Shown: positions 25,805 through 35,924, counted from the stretch's first letter. The stretch is 64,000 bases of DNA from Rubricoccus sp963708165 (GCA_963708165.1 OY970187.1:1178001-1242000), one strand, 5' to 3'. A program made the numbers and translations. Notes: generated from the letters alone by a model not told the origin.

Positions 25805-28800
25805 CTACCGCCTCGGCCGCACCGCGGGCGTGGAGTACGCGGGCGGGATGACCTCTGGCGTGCCCTCCTGCTCCAACAGCCGCAGCGCCTCCTGCACGGC
25901 GCGCTCCAGCTGCGGATCGACGCCAGAGGCGACCGACCGGGCGTCCAGGCGCACCTCGATGTCGGGCGCGATGCCTTCGTTCTCGCCGATCCACTGCCGC
26001 GCGATGGGATCGAAGACCGCGTTGTCGGGCGCGGTCAGCGCGCCGCCGTCGATGAGGGCGTAGTGGACGGACGACTTGACGAGCCCGCCCCAGGTGCGCG
26101 TGCCGATAAGCGGCCCGGCGTTTTGCTGGCGGAAGACCCACGGGAAGAAGTCGCCGCCGGAGCCCGCGAGTTCGTTGATGAGCAGCACCTTCGGCCCGAG
26201 GATGCCTGCCGGGAGGCGGAAGTGCGCGCCGCCAGGGGCCTCGTTGGTGATGGCGGCGCGCAAGCGCCGCGTCATCAGGTCCACCATGTAATCGTCCAGG
26301 AGGCCGCCGCCGTTGAAGCGCTCGTCGATGACGGCGCCCGCTTTGTCCTGCTGCGCGAAGTAGTAGCGGTTGAACGAGACGAAGCCGGGGCCGCCCGTGT
26401 TGGGCACCCAGACGTAGCCCAGCTTTCCGCCGGAGAGTTCGTCCACGCGGCGGCGGTTGTCCTCCACCCACGCGCGCTGACGCAGGCCGTTCTCGCTGCG
26501 CACCGGCGTGACGGTCTCGCGCCACGCGCCCTCCATCGTGGGCTCGCTGTTGATGTGGAGCACGGTCTGCACGCCAGAGGTCCCGTCGAGGAAGCGGTAC
26601 GGGTCGTCGCTCGCGGTCATCTCGCGGCCGTTGACGCCGACCAGGAAGTGGCCTTCTTCGACCTCTAGGCCGGAGCGGTCCAGCGGCGCGTCCAGGCCGG
26701 GGTTCCAGCTTTCGGTCGTGTAGATGCGCGCGATGCGCCAGCGGTCGTCGGGCGGGCTTCGAGGTCAGCACCGAGCAGGCCGACGCGGGGACGGTCGGTC
26801 TCGGGCATGTCGCCGCCGAAGACGAAGCTGTGGCCGACGGAGAGTTCGCCGTTCATCTGGTCCAGCACGTAGTTGAGGTCCGCGCGGTGGCGGATGTGCG
26901 GCACGAGTGGCGCGTAGCGCGCGTAGACCTCGTCCCAGTCGCGGCCGTGCATGTTGTCGTCGTAGAAGTAGTCGCGCTGGTAGCGCCACGCCTCGTCGAA
27001 CATCTGCTTCCACTCGGCCTGCCGGTCGAGTTCGGTCTGGAGAGTCGGCGAGAAGCTTTCGCCTCCGCCCGCCTCCGAACCGCCTGTGCCGACGACCTTC
27101 CAACCGCCCGCGTTGACAACCATCTTCTGCGCGTCCGCCGAAACGGCGACCTGACGCACACTGGTGGCGAACTCGGTCGCCTCGCGCTCCTTGAGGTCAA
27201 ACTTGTGCAGCGTGAGGCCCGGCGCGCCCGGCGCGTACTCGCCGATGAAGACCGTGCCCTCGGGCCGGCGAGCGTGAACGGCGTAGCTGGCCTCGGGGAG
27301 CGGCAGCGCGACCGTGCGGCGGTCGATGCGCTCGATGTCGATCAGCACCTCCATCTCCTCCTCTGGCGCGGCGTCCTCGCCAGAGGCCTCGGCGGATTGG
27401 CCTCTGGCGTCTCGGCTTCCTGCGTCTGCCTCTTCGTCGCCAGAGGCATCGTCTTCCGGCTCGGGCTCTTCGTCGCTCTGCGGGAAGAACGGCGTCGGGT
27501 CGTCGGCGCGGAGGACGATGACGTAGGCGGCGTACTCGGCGTCGGCGGTGATCGCGCTCGTGTTGGCCCAGCCGGAGCCCAGAGCCACGTCGGTGCTCGC
27601 GAGGAAGTAGAGGTGGCGCCCGTCGCGGTCCCACGCGGGCGAGTAGCGCGTCCGCCAGAGGATCGGTCAGCGTCAGCGTTTCGCCAGAGGCGGCGCTCCA
27701 CGCGAGGATGCTGCGGAAGTTGTTGGCGCCCGCCTTGGAGTAGGCCAGCCAGTTGGAGTCCGGCGACCACGCCAGGCCCATGTTGCCGCGCTCGATGTTG
27801 GTCCCGCCCACGCCGACCGTCCGCACGCGACCGGACTCGACGTGGACGACGCGGACGTGCGTCTTGTCGTCCGCGAACGCGATGTGCTCGCCGTCGGGCG
27901 ACCACGTGGGCTCCCACGCCATCGCGCTCTCGCCGATGTCGATGCGGCGCGGCTCGCCGAGCCCGTCCTGCCCGCCGATCATCAGCGCGTAGCCCGCCCC
28001 GCCGGTCTTGCCTCTGGCGCCAGAGGCCGTGTCGGAGAACCACGCGATCTGCGTGCCGTCGGGCGACCACAGCGGCGCGCGGTCCGCGGCGCCAGAGGAG
28101 CGCGTGAGGTTGCGCGCGTCGCCGTTCTCGACGGGGATCGTGAACACGTCGCCGCGGGCGCTCGCGAGCACGCGCTGGCCGGTCGCGCTCAGCGACACGT
28201 CCTCGATGTCGCTCGCTCACGTCCTCCCAGCGCGTGGCCGCCCACGGCATGTCGCCTCTGGCGGAGATCGTCAGCGTGCGCACGTCGCCAGAGGCGGGAT
28301 CGACGGTGTGCAGACGCCCCTCGCGCTCGATGATGAGGGCGTCAGGACCGGCGCCCATCGTTTTCACGTCGGCGCCGGTGAACCGCGTGAGCTGGCGCAG
28401 CGCGCCAGAGGCAGGCGTGTAGGCCCAGACGTTGCTCACCCAGTCGCGATCGCTGAGGAAGTAGATCGTGTCGCCCATCCAGACCGGCTGGATGTCGGTC
28501 GTGCGCTCCGTGTTGGGAATCTCGGTCTCCTCCAGCGTCTCGATGTTCAGGATGCTCAGCGGCGTGTTCTGGCCGCCGCGGTAGGCGCGCCACTCGCTGT
28601 CCCACCGCGCCACGCGGTCCACGATCATGCGCTCGCCATCGGGGGCGTAGCTGCCGTCCGTGCCCCACGGCGCGGGAAGCATGGTGCTCGGCCCGCCAGA
28701 GGCTGCGACGGTCCACAGCCGGTCGTAGCCGGTCGGGGCGGCCTCGCGGGACGACGCGTAGAGCACTCGGGCGCCGTCGCGGGTCCAGCCTCTGGCGCTG

Positions 28801-29141
28801 GAGGACTCGCGGGGTACCACGTGAGGCGCGTCGGGTCGCCGCCAGAGGCGGGCACGGTGTAGACGGCGTCCACGCCGCTGCGGTCGGACGTAAACGCGAG
28901 CGTCCGCCCGTCGGGCGAGAAATGCGGGTCGGCCTCGACGGCGGGCGTGCTGGTCAGGCGACGCGCGTCGCCGCCTGCGCGGTCCACGATCCACAGATCG
29001 CCGCCGTGCGCGAACGCGACGTGCGTGCGCGCTCATCGTCGGCTGGCGGAGCAGGAGCGTTTCCTGCGCGCTCGCGCCAGAGGCGACGAGCAGCAGGGCG
29101 GCGGCGAAGACGAGCCTCTGGCGAAGGAGCGCGAACGGCAT
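25805..29141 (-). CDS. tricorn-type S41 peptidase (frameshifted)
   Basis: A secreted peptidase of about 1,110 residues in the tricorn/S41B family, which trims oligopeptides. The start at 29141 gives MPFALLRQRLVFAAALLLVASGASAQ, a signal peptide. Two beta-propellers of TolB/WD40-like blades follow (HFSPDGRTLAFTSDRSG, WSPDGTQIAWFSD, WSPDGEHIAFADD). A Glu/Asp-rich insert (EEPEPEDDASGDEEADAG) interrupts the second. The core domain DEAWRYQRDYFYDDNMHGRDWDEV, a PDZ-like segment and the C-terminal S41 domain (VIDERFNGGG, ELAGSGGDFFPW with the nucleophile Ser, GTRTWGGLV) complete it. About six frameshifts split the gene. The acidic insert is flanked and filled by 10-mers read as ASGDE, ASGED, SAEASG. 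Confidence 0.85.
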
Positions 29142-29357
29142 GGACAGCATCGAAGAGAGAGCCTCGAACTTACTGGTGCGCGCTCGCCCGCGAGGTCCTG
29201 TGCGCAAGAGCGCGGCCCCACTCCCGCCGAGCGAGACGCGGGCGCCGCGCCCGATGGCAAGAAGCGGAAACATGACACGCCTCTGGCGCCCGCGCCGGAC
29301 CCCACCGGGCTGGGCCGCGTTGACCCCAGCGCACCTCCCCTCTCCTCACGCCTTTCC

Positions 29358-30887
29358 ATGCCGGACACCCCCGACCACGCCACCACTCGCGTCGACCCAG
29401 ACATCTCCGGCGGCCCCGCCGCCCACCCCGAGACCGAGCCTCTGGCGCCAGAGGCCGAGGGCTTCGGCGGCACGTTTGGGATCGTCGGTCTGGGCACGAT
29501 GGGCCGCAACCTCGCGCTCAACGCCGCCGACGCAGGCAGCGCCGTCGTGGGCTACGACCTGGGGCAGACCGCCGTGGACGCCATCCACGCCGAGGCCACA
29601 GACCAGCAGCGCCTCTTCGCAACGACCAGCCTGGACGACTTCCTCAAGGCGCTGCCGTCGCCTCGCGCTGTGCTCGTGATGGTGCCCTCCGGCAAGCCCG
29701 TCGACGCTGTGATCGCGTCGCTCACGCCGCACCTTGCCGAGGGCGACCTCATCATCGACGGCGGCAACTCGCACTTTACCGACACGGTCCGCCGCCAGGC
29801 TGAACTGGACGCCAGCGGCCTGCACTTTATGGGCATGGGCGTGAGCGGCGGCGAGGAAGGTGCGCGCCACGGTCCGAGCCTGATGCCGGGCGGGCCCAAG
29901 GAATCGTACGCGCTCGTGCGCGAGACGCTGGACGGCATCGCGGCCAAGGTCGACGGCGAGCCGTGCGTGACATGGCTCGGCCCCGGCGCCAGCGGCCACT
30001 ACGTCAAGACGGTCCACAACGGCATCGAGTACGGCCTGATGCAGCTTCTGGCGGAGGCGTACGACGTGCTGGGCCGCGGCGTCGGCCTGGGCGCCGATGC
30101 GCTCGCCGACCGCTTCTCCGCCTGGAACGATGGCCCGCTGCAGTCCTTCCTGGTCGAGATCAGCGCCGCCATTCTGCGCCAGCGCGACGACCTCGCGCCA
30201 GAGGCCGCCTCTGGCGACGCGCGCCTCATCGACAGCATCCTCGACCGCGCCAAGCAGAAGGGCACAGGAAAGTGGACGAGTCAGAACGCGCTCGACCTCG
30301 GCGTGCCCATTCCCACCATCGACGCGGCCGTGGCGGCGCGCTACGTCTCGGCGCAGAAGCCCACGCGAGAGGCCATCGCAGAGCATCTGGCGGACCGAGA
30401 CCTCACGCTGCCCGTTGAGACCGAAGGCCAACTCGAAGACGCGCTGCTCGCGGCGTTTCTCGCGACCTACGCGCAAGGCTTCTCGCTTCTGGCGGAGGCC
30501 TCGCGCGAGTACGAGTGGGATCTCGATATGGCCGCGGTCGCACGCATCTGGCGCGGCGGCTGCATCATCCGAGCAGCCATGCTCGAAACGTTCCGCAGCG
30601 CCTTTGCCGAGACACCCGACCTGGACACGCTGCTTCTGGCGCCCGAGGTCAGCGATACGCTCGGACGCACGCGCGAGGCGCTCGGCGCGGTCGTCGCCGC
30701 AGCCTCTGGCGCAGGGATCCCGGTCCCCGCACTTTCCGCCTCGCTGTCCTATCTCGACGGGATGCGCAGTGCGCGCGTCTCGGCCAACATGATCCAGGCG
30801 CAGCGCGACTTTTTCGGCGCGCACACCTACCAGCGCACCGACCGCGAGGGCACGTTCCACACCGAGTGGGACGAGACCGTCCGGTAG
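29358..30887 (+). CDS. gnd: 6-phosphogluconate dehydrogenase, decarboxylating
   Basis: Converts 6-phosphogluconate plus NAD(P)+ to ribulose 5-phosphate, CO2 and NAD(P)H. The ATG at 29358 gives 509 residues. The Rossmann motif GIVGLGTMGRNLALNAAD starts only at about residue 41, so there is an N-terminal extension of about 35 residues that includes a whole P1 read as PLAPEA. Signature segments: IIDGGNSHF, GMGVSGGEEGARHGPSLMPGG, VKTVHNGIEYG (substrate and catalytic Lys), KGTGKWTSQNALDLGVPIPTIDAAV and a C-terminus RTDREGTFHTEW. zwf follows on the same strand after an inverted-repeat element. Confidence 0.95.
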   Translation: MPDTPDHATTRVDPDISGGPAAHPETEPLAPEAEGFGGTFGIVGLGTMGRNLALNAADAGSAVVGYDLGQTAVDAIHAEATDQQRLFATTSLDDFLKALPSPRAVLVMVPSGKPVDAVIASLTPHLAEGDLIIDGGNSHFTDTVRRQAELDASGLHFMGMGVSGGEEGARHGPSLMPGGPKESYALVRETLDGIAAKVDGEPCVTWLGPGASGHYVKTVHNGIEYGLMQLLAEAYDVLGRGVGLGADALADRFSAWNDGPLQSFLVEISAAILRQRDDLAPEAASGDARLIDSILDRAKQKGTGKWTSQNALDLGVPIPTIDAAVAARYVSAQKPTREAIAEHLADRDLTLPVETEGQLEDALLAAFLATYAQGFSLLAEASREYEWDLDMAAVARIWRGGCIIRAAMLETFRSAFAETPDLDTLLLAPEVSDTLGRTREALGAVVAAASGAGIPVPALSASLSYLDGMRSARVSANMIQAQRDFFGAHTYQRTDREGTFHTEWDETVR

Positions 30888-30894
30888 AGGACGG

Positions 30895-30912
30895 GCCTCT
30901 GGCGCCAGAGGC
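30895..30912. repeat. P1 palindrome after gnd
   Basis: P1 lies 7 bp after the gnd stop codon and 26 bp before the left arm of a separate inverted-repeat element. Confidence 0.9.
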
Positions 30913-30938
30913 TTCAGAAAGCTCCCGCTCTTCTCTGA

Positions 30939-31073
30939 CCGCCCCCTTGAGGGGGCTCCCGCGTCGCGGGTGGGGGTGTTCACGCCAGCGGCCTGCCATA
31001 CCCTTGCGCTCGCCTCCGGCACCAGAGGCCGTGAACACCCTCCGCCCTTCGGGCACCTCCCTCAAGGGAGGGG
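30939..31073. repeat. 135-bp inverted-repeat element between gnd and zwf
   Basis: Two arms of about 45 bp match as an imperfect inverted repeat. Left: CCCCCTTGAGGGGG, a small GC hairpin, then GGGGGTGTTCACG (30939-30984). Right: CGTGAACACCC, a small GC hairpin, then CCTCCCTCAAGGGAGGGG (31030-31073). Each arm itself folds. No ORF lies between. The look is that of a MITE or compound REP element. Confidence 0.85.
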
Positions 31074-31099
31074 TTCGAGCGACGCACACCGCATTCCCC

Positions 31100-31117
31100 C
31101 GCCAGAGGCCTCTGGCG
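31100..31117. repeat. P2 palindrome just upstream of zwf
   Basis: P2 ends 15 bp before the zwf start codon, close to where a ribosome-binding site would lie. Confidence 0.9.
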
Positions 31118-31132
31118 ACTACGACTACCTCT

Positions 31133-32671
31133 ATGCCCGACGCTTCCACTCCGGTCCAACTCGTCCTCTTCGGCGCCGCGGGCGACCTCGCGCACCGCAA
31201 GCTTATCCCCGCACTCTACGACCTCTACCGCGAGGGACACCTACCCGATCAGGTCCAGATCATCGGCGCGGACCGCAGGGAAATGGACGACGACAGCTTC
31301 CGCGAGTTTGCGTGCGGCGCTGCAGGATCTCTAGGGCGGTTCTACCCCGAGTCCGCCGACGCCGAAAGCTGGGCCGAGTTTGCCAGCCGCCTCGCCTACC
31401 TGCAGGGCGACGCGACGCAGCCGGAGACGTTCAGCGCCCTCGCGAAAAAGCTGGACGGCCTCGCGCCCAAGGGCAGCAAGCCCGAGCGCGTCTTTTACCT
31501 CTCGGTCGCGCCGTTTCTCGTCGAGCCCATCACGACTGGCCTCGCGGACGCGCGCCTCTTGCGCGACAAAAAGCGCAGCCGCATCGTCATCGAGAAGCCG
31601 TTCGGGCTGGATCTGCCCAGCGCCAGAGGCCTGGACAAGATGCTGCTCAAGACGGTGGACGAGAGCCAGGTCTACCGCATCGACCACTACCTGGGCAAGG
31701 AGACCGTTCAGAACATCCTCGCCTTTCGGTTCGCCAACGCGCTCTTCGAGCCCGTCTGGGACCGCCGCTACATCGACCACGTGCAGATCACCGTCGCCGA
31801 GACGGTCGGTGTGGAGCACCGCGGGGGCTACTACGAGAGCGCGGGCGCCCTGCGCGACATGGTGCAGAACCACCTGCTCCAACTGTTGTGCCTCGTCGCG
31901 ATGGAGCCGCCGGTCTCGTTCCACGCCGACGAGGTGCGCACCAAAAAGGTCGACGTGCTGCGCGCCGCGCGGCCGATCACGCCAGAGGCCGTCTCCGAGG
32001 TGGCCGTGCGCGGGCAGTACGGCGCGGGCTACGTCGCCGGCGAGGCCGTCCCCACCTATCGAAGCGAACCGCATGTGGACCCGCACTCCACGACGGAGAC
32101 GTATGCGGCGCTCAAGCTGGAGATCGACAACTGGCGCTGGGACGGCGTGCCGTTTTACCTCCGCACCGGCAAGCGGATGCCGCGCCGCGTGAGCGAGGTG
32201 TCGATCCAGTTCAAGCCGGTCCCGCACCGCGCGTTTCCCGCAGGCGCCGACGAAGCCTGGCGGCCCAACCGCCTCATCCTGCGCATCCAGCCCGATGAGG
32301 GCATCGTGCTCAAGTTCCAGGCCAAGCGCCCCGGCCCGAACATGCTGCTGCACCCCGTCGGGATGCGCTTCGAGTACGACGAGACCTACGGCGAGGCCAC
32401 GCCCGACGCGTACGAGACGCTTCTCCTCGATGCCATCCGTGGCGACGCCACGCTCTTTATGCGCGCCGATCAGGTGGAAGCTGCGTGGGAGTTGGTTCAA
32501 CCCGTCCTGGACGCCTGGGAGGGCGTCGTCCCGCCGGAGTTTCCCAACTACGCCTCGGGCACCTGGGGACCGGCCGCCGCCGAGCGGCTTCTGGCGAGCG
32601 ACGGCCGCTCGTGGATCGAGCCTCTGGCGCCGGACCCCGCCGAGCCCGTCCCGGCCACGCCAGAGGCGTGA
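31133..32671 (+). CDS. zwf: glucose-6-phosphate 1-dehydrogenase
   Basis: Oxidises glucose 6-phosphate with NADP+, the first step of the oxidative pentose phosphate pathway; with gnd upstream it supplies NADPH and pentoses. 512 residues from the ATG at 31133, usual length. NADP motif LVLFGAAGDLAHRKLIPAL; substrate and catalytic motif RIDHYLGKETVQNILAFRFAN; IVIEKPFGLDL; DNWRWDGVPFYLRTGKRM; and the closing SGTWGPAAAERLL. 10-mers fall in solvent loops (LPSARGLDK, ITPEAV) and at the C-terminal tail (EPLAPDP, TPEA). Confidence 0.96.
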   Translation: MPDASTPVQLVLFGAAGDLAHRKLIPALYDLYREGHLPDQVQIIGADRREMDDDSFREFACGAAGSLGRFYPESADAESWAEFASRLAYLQGDATQPETFSALAKKLDGLAPKGSKPERVFYLSVAPFLVEPITTGLADARLLRDKKRSRIVIEKPFGLDLPSARGLDKMLLKTVDESQVYRIDHYLGKETVQNILAFRFANALFEPVWDRRYIDHVQITVAETVGVEHRGGYYESAGALRDMVQNHLLQLLCLVAMEPPVSFHADEVRTKKVDVLRAARPITPEAVSEVAVRGQYGAGYVAGEAVPTYRSEPHVDPHSTTETYAALKLEIDNWRWDGVPFYLRTGKRMPRRVSEVSIQFKPVPHRAFPAGADEAWRPNRLILRIQPDEGIVLKFQAKRPGPNMLLHPVGMRFEYDETYGEATPDAYETLLLDAIRGDATLFMRADQVEAAWELVQPVLDAWEGVVPPEFPNYASGTWGPAAAERLLASDGRSWIEPLAPDPAEPVPATPEA

Positions 32672-32985
32672 CGGATTTCGGGTCAAGCTGTCTCCTACAG
32701 AGCTCGGGCGCCAGAGGCCCGGGTCTCTTCCCTCGGCTGGGCAGAACCCTCTGAGAACGCTCGGCGCGGGGACAGTCTGGATCCAGCCTCTGGCGGAACA
32801 CCCGGACTGCGCGGTCCCGGACGCGATTGCAGTCTGAACTCTCCCCTTTCCCAGGGAGACGGAACATGCGAGCCGAGGTCTCTGGTGCAGAGCGCGATGT
32901 GGGCCCCGCGCCAGAGGCCCGTCAGCGCATCGACCCAGGCATCCTACGGGGGTCGCCACGTCGCATCGCGGTCTCCCGCCAGAGG
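32672..32985. other. intergenic region without recognised gene
   Basis: Between the convergent zwf and transporter genes. It holds scattered single copies of the 10-mer and a weak 6-bp hairpin (TCTCCC/GGGAGA near 32840-32862) that could end zwf transcription. No convincing ORF or RNA gene was seen. Confidence 0.5.
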
Positions 32986-35094
32986 CTACCCGTCGTACTG
33001 CGCGTGCACCGCAGCGACGCCGCTGGCGTCGCCGATGACCGTCACACGGTCGCCCTCCTCCAAGATGGTCGAGCCGCTGGGGACGACGATCTGACCGTCG
33101 CGACGGATGAGGGCCACGAGCGTGCCCGCCGGGAATCGCACCTCGCGCAGTTGCTTCCCGACAAGCCCGGCCGTCGCGCCAGAGGCCTCGACCGCGAGCG
33201 ACACATAGCGGTCGTGCGCGAGCAGCGTCTCCTTGAGTTCGGGCTCAGTCTCCGCACCCGTCCAGGCGTCGAGGAAGCCGTCCTCGTCGATGCGGCTCGC
33301 GATGTTGGCGAGCGTGCGGAGGTGCAAGCCCGGCGGCTCCTCGGGCGAGATCAGGAAGAAGATGGCGTTGACCGTCTCGCCCGCTTCGTGGGCGTTCTCG
33401 GGGTCGTCGAAGCGAATCTCGATGCCGCTCTTGGAGCGCACCATGACCAGGTGCGAGCCCGTCACTGACGCCAGGCGCTGGTGCGGCAGCGCGGCGCCGT
33501 GCGAGACCGGCGTGACGCCGTAGCGCGAGCCCGCCTCGAAGCCTCTGGCGAGCGCGTCGTGCGTGACCGGGAGGTGCTGCGCCAGAAGCACGGACGCCAT
33601 GCCGACCGCGTCTTCATACGTCGTATCCGCGCCCACGTCCAGCACGGCGGAGCGTGTGACGAGCCGCTCGAACGAGGTCTCGTCGGCCATGCCTTTGTCC
33701 TTGAGGATGGTGCGCAGTTCGCCGTCCAGGCCGTCGTACTGGCGGCGCCCCAAGCGGGCGAAGAGGTGGTAGATCGCGCCCTCGCGCACCACATCCGGGT
33801 TGGGCCGCACATAGTAGAAGTACCACGCCACGCCCGCGAGGATGAGCAGGCTACACAAACCGATCGCGAGACCGCCGAGCTGCGCGACGAGCAACACCGG
33901 CGTGATGGCGCCGACGATCTGGAGCCACGGATAGAACGGGCTGCGATACCCCGGCACGTAGCCTGCGATCCGGCTCTCGCGCATCACGATGACTGCCACG
34001 TTGAGCAGCCCAAAGATGAGCAGTTGAAACGCGCTCGCCAGCTTTGCGATGCCCTCCACGTCCAACAGCAGAATCACCGCGATCATCAGCGCCGCGGTTA
34101 CGAGAACCGCAGGAACAGGCGTGCCGAACCGACCCAGCGTGCCCAGACGCTTGGTGACGAGGTGGTCTTTCGCCATCGCGTACGGATAGCGGCTGGCCGA
34201 TAAGATTCCCGCATTGCCCGTGCTCGCGAACGCCGCAATCGCCGCGATCACGATGAGCAGCAAGCCCAACCGTCCCGGCAGCCACGTGAAGAAGGCCTCG
34301 GCGGCCGTGGCCACAGGCGTCAGGTCCGAGCGCAGTTCGCTGGGGTCCAGGACGGCCACCATGATGAACACGCCCACGACGTAGATAAACGTGGCCGTCA
34401 GCAGCGAGAGGATCATCCCCAGCGGGATGTTGCGGTCGGGGTTCTGCACCTCCTCGGCCACGCTCGCCACCTTGGTGAGCCCGGCGTAGCTCACGAACAC
34501 GAGCCCGATGGTGCCGACCAGACCGCTCGTGCCAAACGGCGCAAACGGCGTGAGCTGCTCCGAAACCCTTCCGCTTTCGAGACCCAACACGGCGATCAAG
34601 CCCTGGATCACGAAAAAGCTCAGCACGACTACGAGGATGCCCACAAAGATGCGCTGGAGCCCCGTCGTCTCTTTCGCGCCAAAGATGTTGAGCGCCGCAA
34701 ACCCAACCGTAAACGCCACCGCCAGAGGCTTGACCGGAACGTCCAAGAAGAACACCAGATACGCGCCCATACCGACGAGCGCGAAGGCGCTCTTGAGCAC
34801 TAGCGCCAGCCACGTACCCAGCCCCCCCACGGTCCCCGCCAGAGGCCCCAGGCTGCGGTCGAGGAAGTAGTACGCGCCGCCGGCCTTTGGCATCGCGGTG
34901 CTGAGTTCCGCCACGGAGAACATCGCGGGCAGGATGAGTACGCCTGCGAGCAAGTACGCGAGGATGGCGGCGGGTCCGGCCTTGGCCGTGGCCAGCCCGG
35001 GCAGCAGGAAAAAGCCGGAGCTAAACATCGCCCCCGTGCTGACGGCGTAGACGTCGAACAGCGTGAGGGTCTTCTTAAGGGATTTCTGCGCCAT
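32986..35094 (-). CDS. APC-type amino acid permease fused to EIIA-like and RCK_C domains
   Basis: A 702-residue inner-membrane transporter. Residues about 1-430 are an APC superfamily permease with about 12 helices (FDVYAVSTGAMFSSGFFLLPG, FSVAELSTAMPKAGGAYYFLDR, SYAGLTKVASVAEEVQNPDRNIP). Residues about 455-605 resemble a PTS EIIA type-2 domain, with AALPHQR containing the phosphorylatable His. Residues about 615-700 form a TrkA-C/RCK_C ligand-binding domain (LVGKQLREVRFPAGTLVALIRRDGQIVVPSGSTILEEGDRV). Known relatives with this layout are thought to be regulated amino-acid or cation transporters. No frameshift. The substrate is not evident. Confidence 0.9.
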   Translation of the reverse strand: MAQKSLKKTLTLFDVYAVSTGAMFSSGFFLLPGLATAKAGPAAILAYLLAGVLILPAMFSVAELSTAMPKAGGAYYFLDRSLGPLAGTVGGLGTWLALVLKSAFALVGMGAYLVFFLDVPVKPLAVAFTVGFAALNIFGAKETTGLQRIFVGILVVVLSFFVIQGLIAVLGLESGRVSEQLTPFAPFGTSGLVGTIGLVFVSYAGLTKVASVAEEVQNPDRNIPLGMILSLLTATFIYVVGVFIMVAVLDPSELRSDLTPVATAAEAFFTWLPGRLGLLLIVIAAIAAFASTGNAGILSASRYPYAMAKDHLVTKRLGTLGRFGTPVPAVLVTAALMIAVILLLDVEGIAKLASAFQLLIFGLLNVAVIVMRESRIAGYVPGYRSPFYPWLQIVGAITPVLLVAQLGGLAIGLCSLLILAGVAWYFYYVRPNPDVVREGAIYHLFARLGRRQYDGLDGELRTILKDKGMADETSFERLVTRSAVLDVGADTTYEDAVGMASVLLAQHLPVTHDALARGFEAGSRYGVTPVSHGAALPHQRLASVTGSHLVMVRSKSGIEIRFDDPENAHEAGETVNAIFFLISPEEPPGLHLRTLANIASRIDEDGFLDAWTGAETEPELKETLLAHDRYVSLAVEASGATAGLVGKQLREVRFPAGTLVALIRRDGQIVVPSGSTILEEGDRVTVIGDASGVAAVHAQYDG

Positions 35095-35252
35095 GCGGGC
35101 GGGGAAGCGAGGCGCGGGGCCTCTGGCGTGGGAGGCAAGATCGCCCCGGCGGCGCGCGCGCGTTGGGACGCCTCTGGCGGAGCGCTTCGCGGGCTTGGCG
35201 GCCGGGTTCCGCTGGAAACCTGCGGGTTCCGGGTGGAAGCTTCGCCCCGCTC

Positions 35253-35270
35253 GCCTCTGGCGCCAGAGGC
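35253..35270. repeat. P1 palindrome upstream of the transporter gene
   Basis: P1 lies 21 bp before the left arm of a dispersed inverted-repeat element. Confidence 0.9.
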
Positions 35271-35290
35271 CGCCGCCGCCTTACCCTACT

Positions 35291-35420
35291 TGTCATCCCG
35301 AGCGGAAGGAGCGTAGCGAGTGCAGCCGAGGGATCTAGCCACGTCCTAGCGAGAGATCGCGTACGGCCACCAGCCATCCGGGGAGTAGATCCCTCGGCGC
35401 TTCGCTCTGTCGGGATGACA
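35291..35420. repeat. 130-bp TGTCATCCCGA inverted-repeat element
   Basis: The left arm starts TGTCATCCCGAGCGGAAGGA and runs to CCGAGGGATCTAG (35338). The right arm is its imperfect reverse complement (TAGATCCCTCGGCGCTTCGC to GTCGGGATGACA, 35386-35420). Elements with TGTCATCC-GAGC arms recur between genes in many bacterial phyla. A fragment of the same type is at 42547-42575. Confidence 0.88.
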
Positions 35421-35462
35421 GGCTAGGAGCGTGTCGCCAGAGGCCGAGCGCCAGAGCCTACC

Positions 35463-35693
35463 TCATGCCGCCGCCGCCGCCTCTAGCAGCGCGTCTACCG
35501 GCGGGAGCTCGTGGTACCAGTCCACGTGCGGGCTCCACCCGGAGCATGCCAGGCATTGCGTCTGCTTCCACGTCGTGCGGCACTTTGGGCACGTGCCTCC
35601 CGTCTCGAACGTATTCCACACGTGCCCGCAGCGGCACGTCCACCGCGCCGACGCGGTCGGCTCCCAGGCACACTTCGGACAGGCGATCTTCAT
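35463..35693 (-). CDS. small double zinc-ribbon protein
   Basis: A 76-residue protein from MKIACPKC (an ATG 12 bp upstream is also possible). Cysteines occur as CPKC and CRC in the first half (CPKCAWEPTASARWTCRCGHVW) and CPKC and CLAC in the second (GTCPKCRTTWKQTQCLACSGW), enough for two zinc sites. A short tail (DWYHELPPVDALLEAAAAA) follows. It probably binds metal in the cytoplasm and may contact nucleic acid or protein. The function is unknown; conserved small proteins of this type occur in related bacteria. Confidence 0.72.
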   Translation of the reverse strand: MKIACPKCAWEPTASARWTCRCGHVWNTFETGGTCPKCRTTWKQTQCLACSGWSPHVDWYHELPPVDALLEAAAAA

Positions 35694-35924
35694 AGGGGCA
35701 GGCAAACGGTGCCGCCATGCTACCGCCAGAGGCCCGCGCAGTTCACCCTCTGGCGCTCATGCGCCGCCCTGAGCACGAGACCTGTGCAAAGACGGGAGGA
35801 ACACACCGCGTCTCCATTGGAGAGCCTCTGGCGCCGTCCTACCTTTCGCGTTCGCGCAACTCCGCGCCCGATCAAGCCCGCCTCCGCACCCAGAGGCAGT
35901 CTTCCCGAGACGACCCCGAGACCG

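Noticed and set aside
29346..31022. A 558-residue minus-strand ORF over gnd
   Set aside because: A shadow of an intact, clearly recognised enzyme gene; no start signal or family match.
31331..32959. A 542-residue minus-strand ORF over zwf
   Set aside because: Same reason: the plus strand encodes a complete glucose-6-phosphate dehydrogenase.
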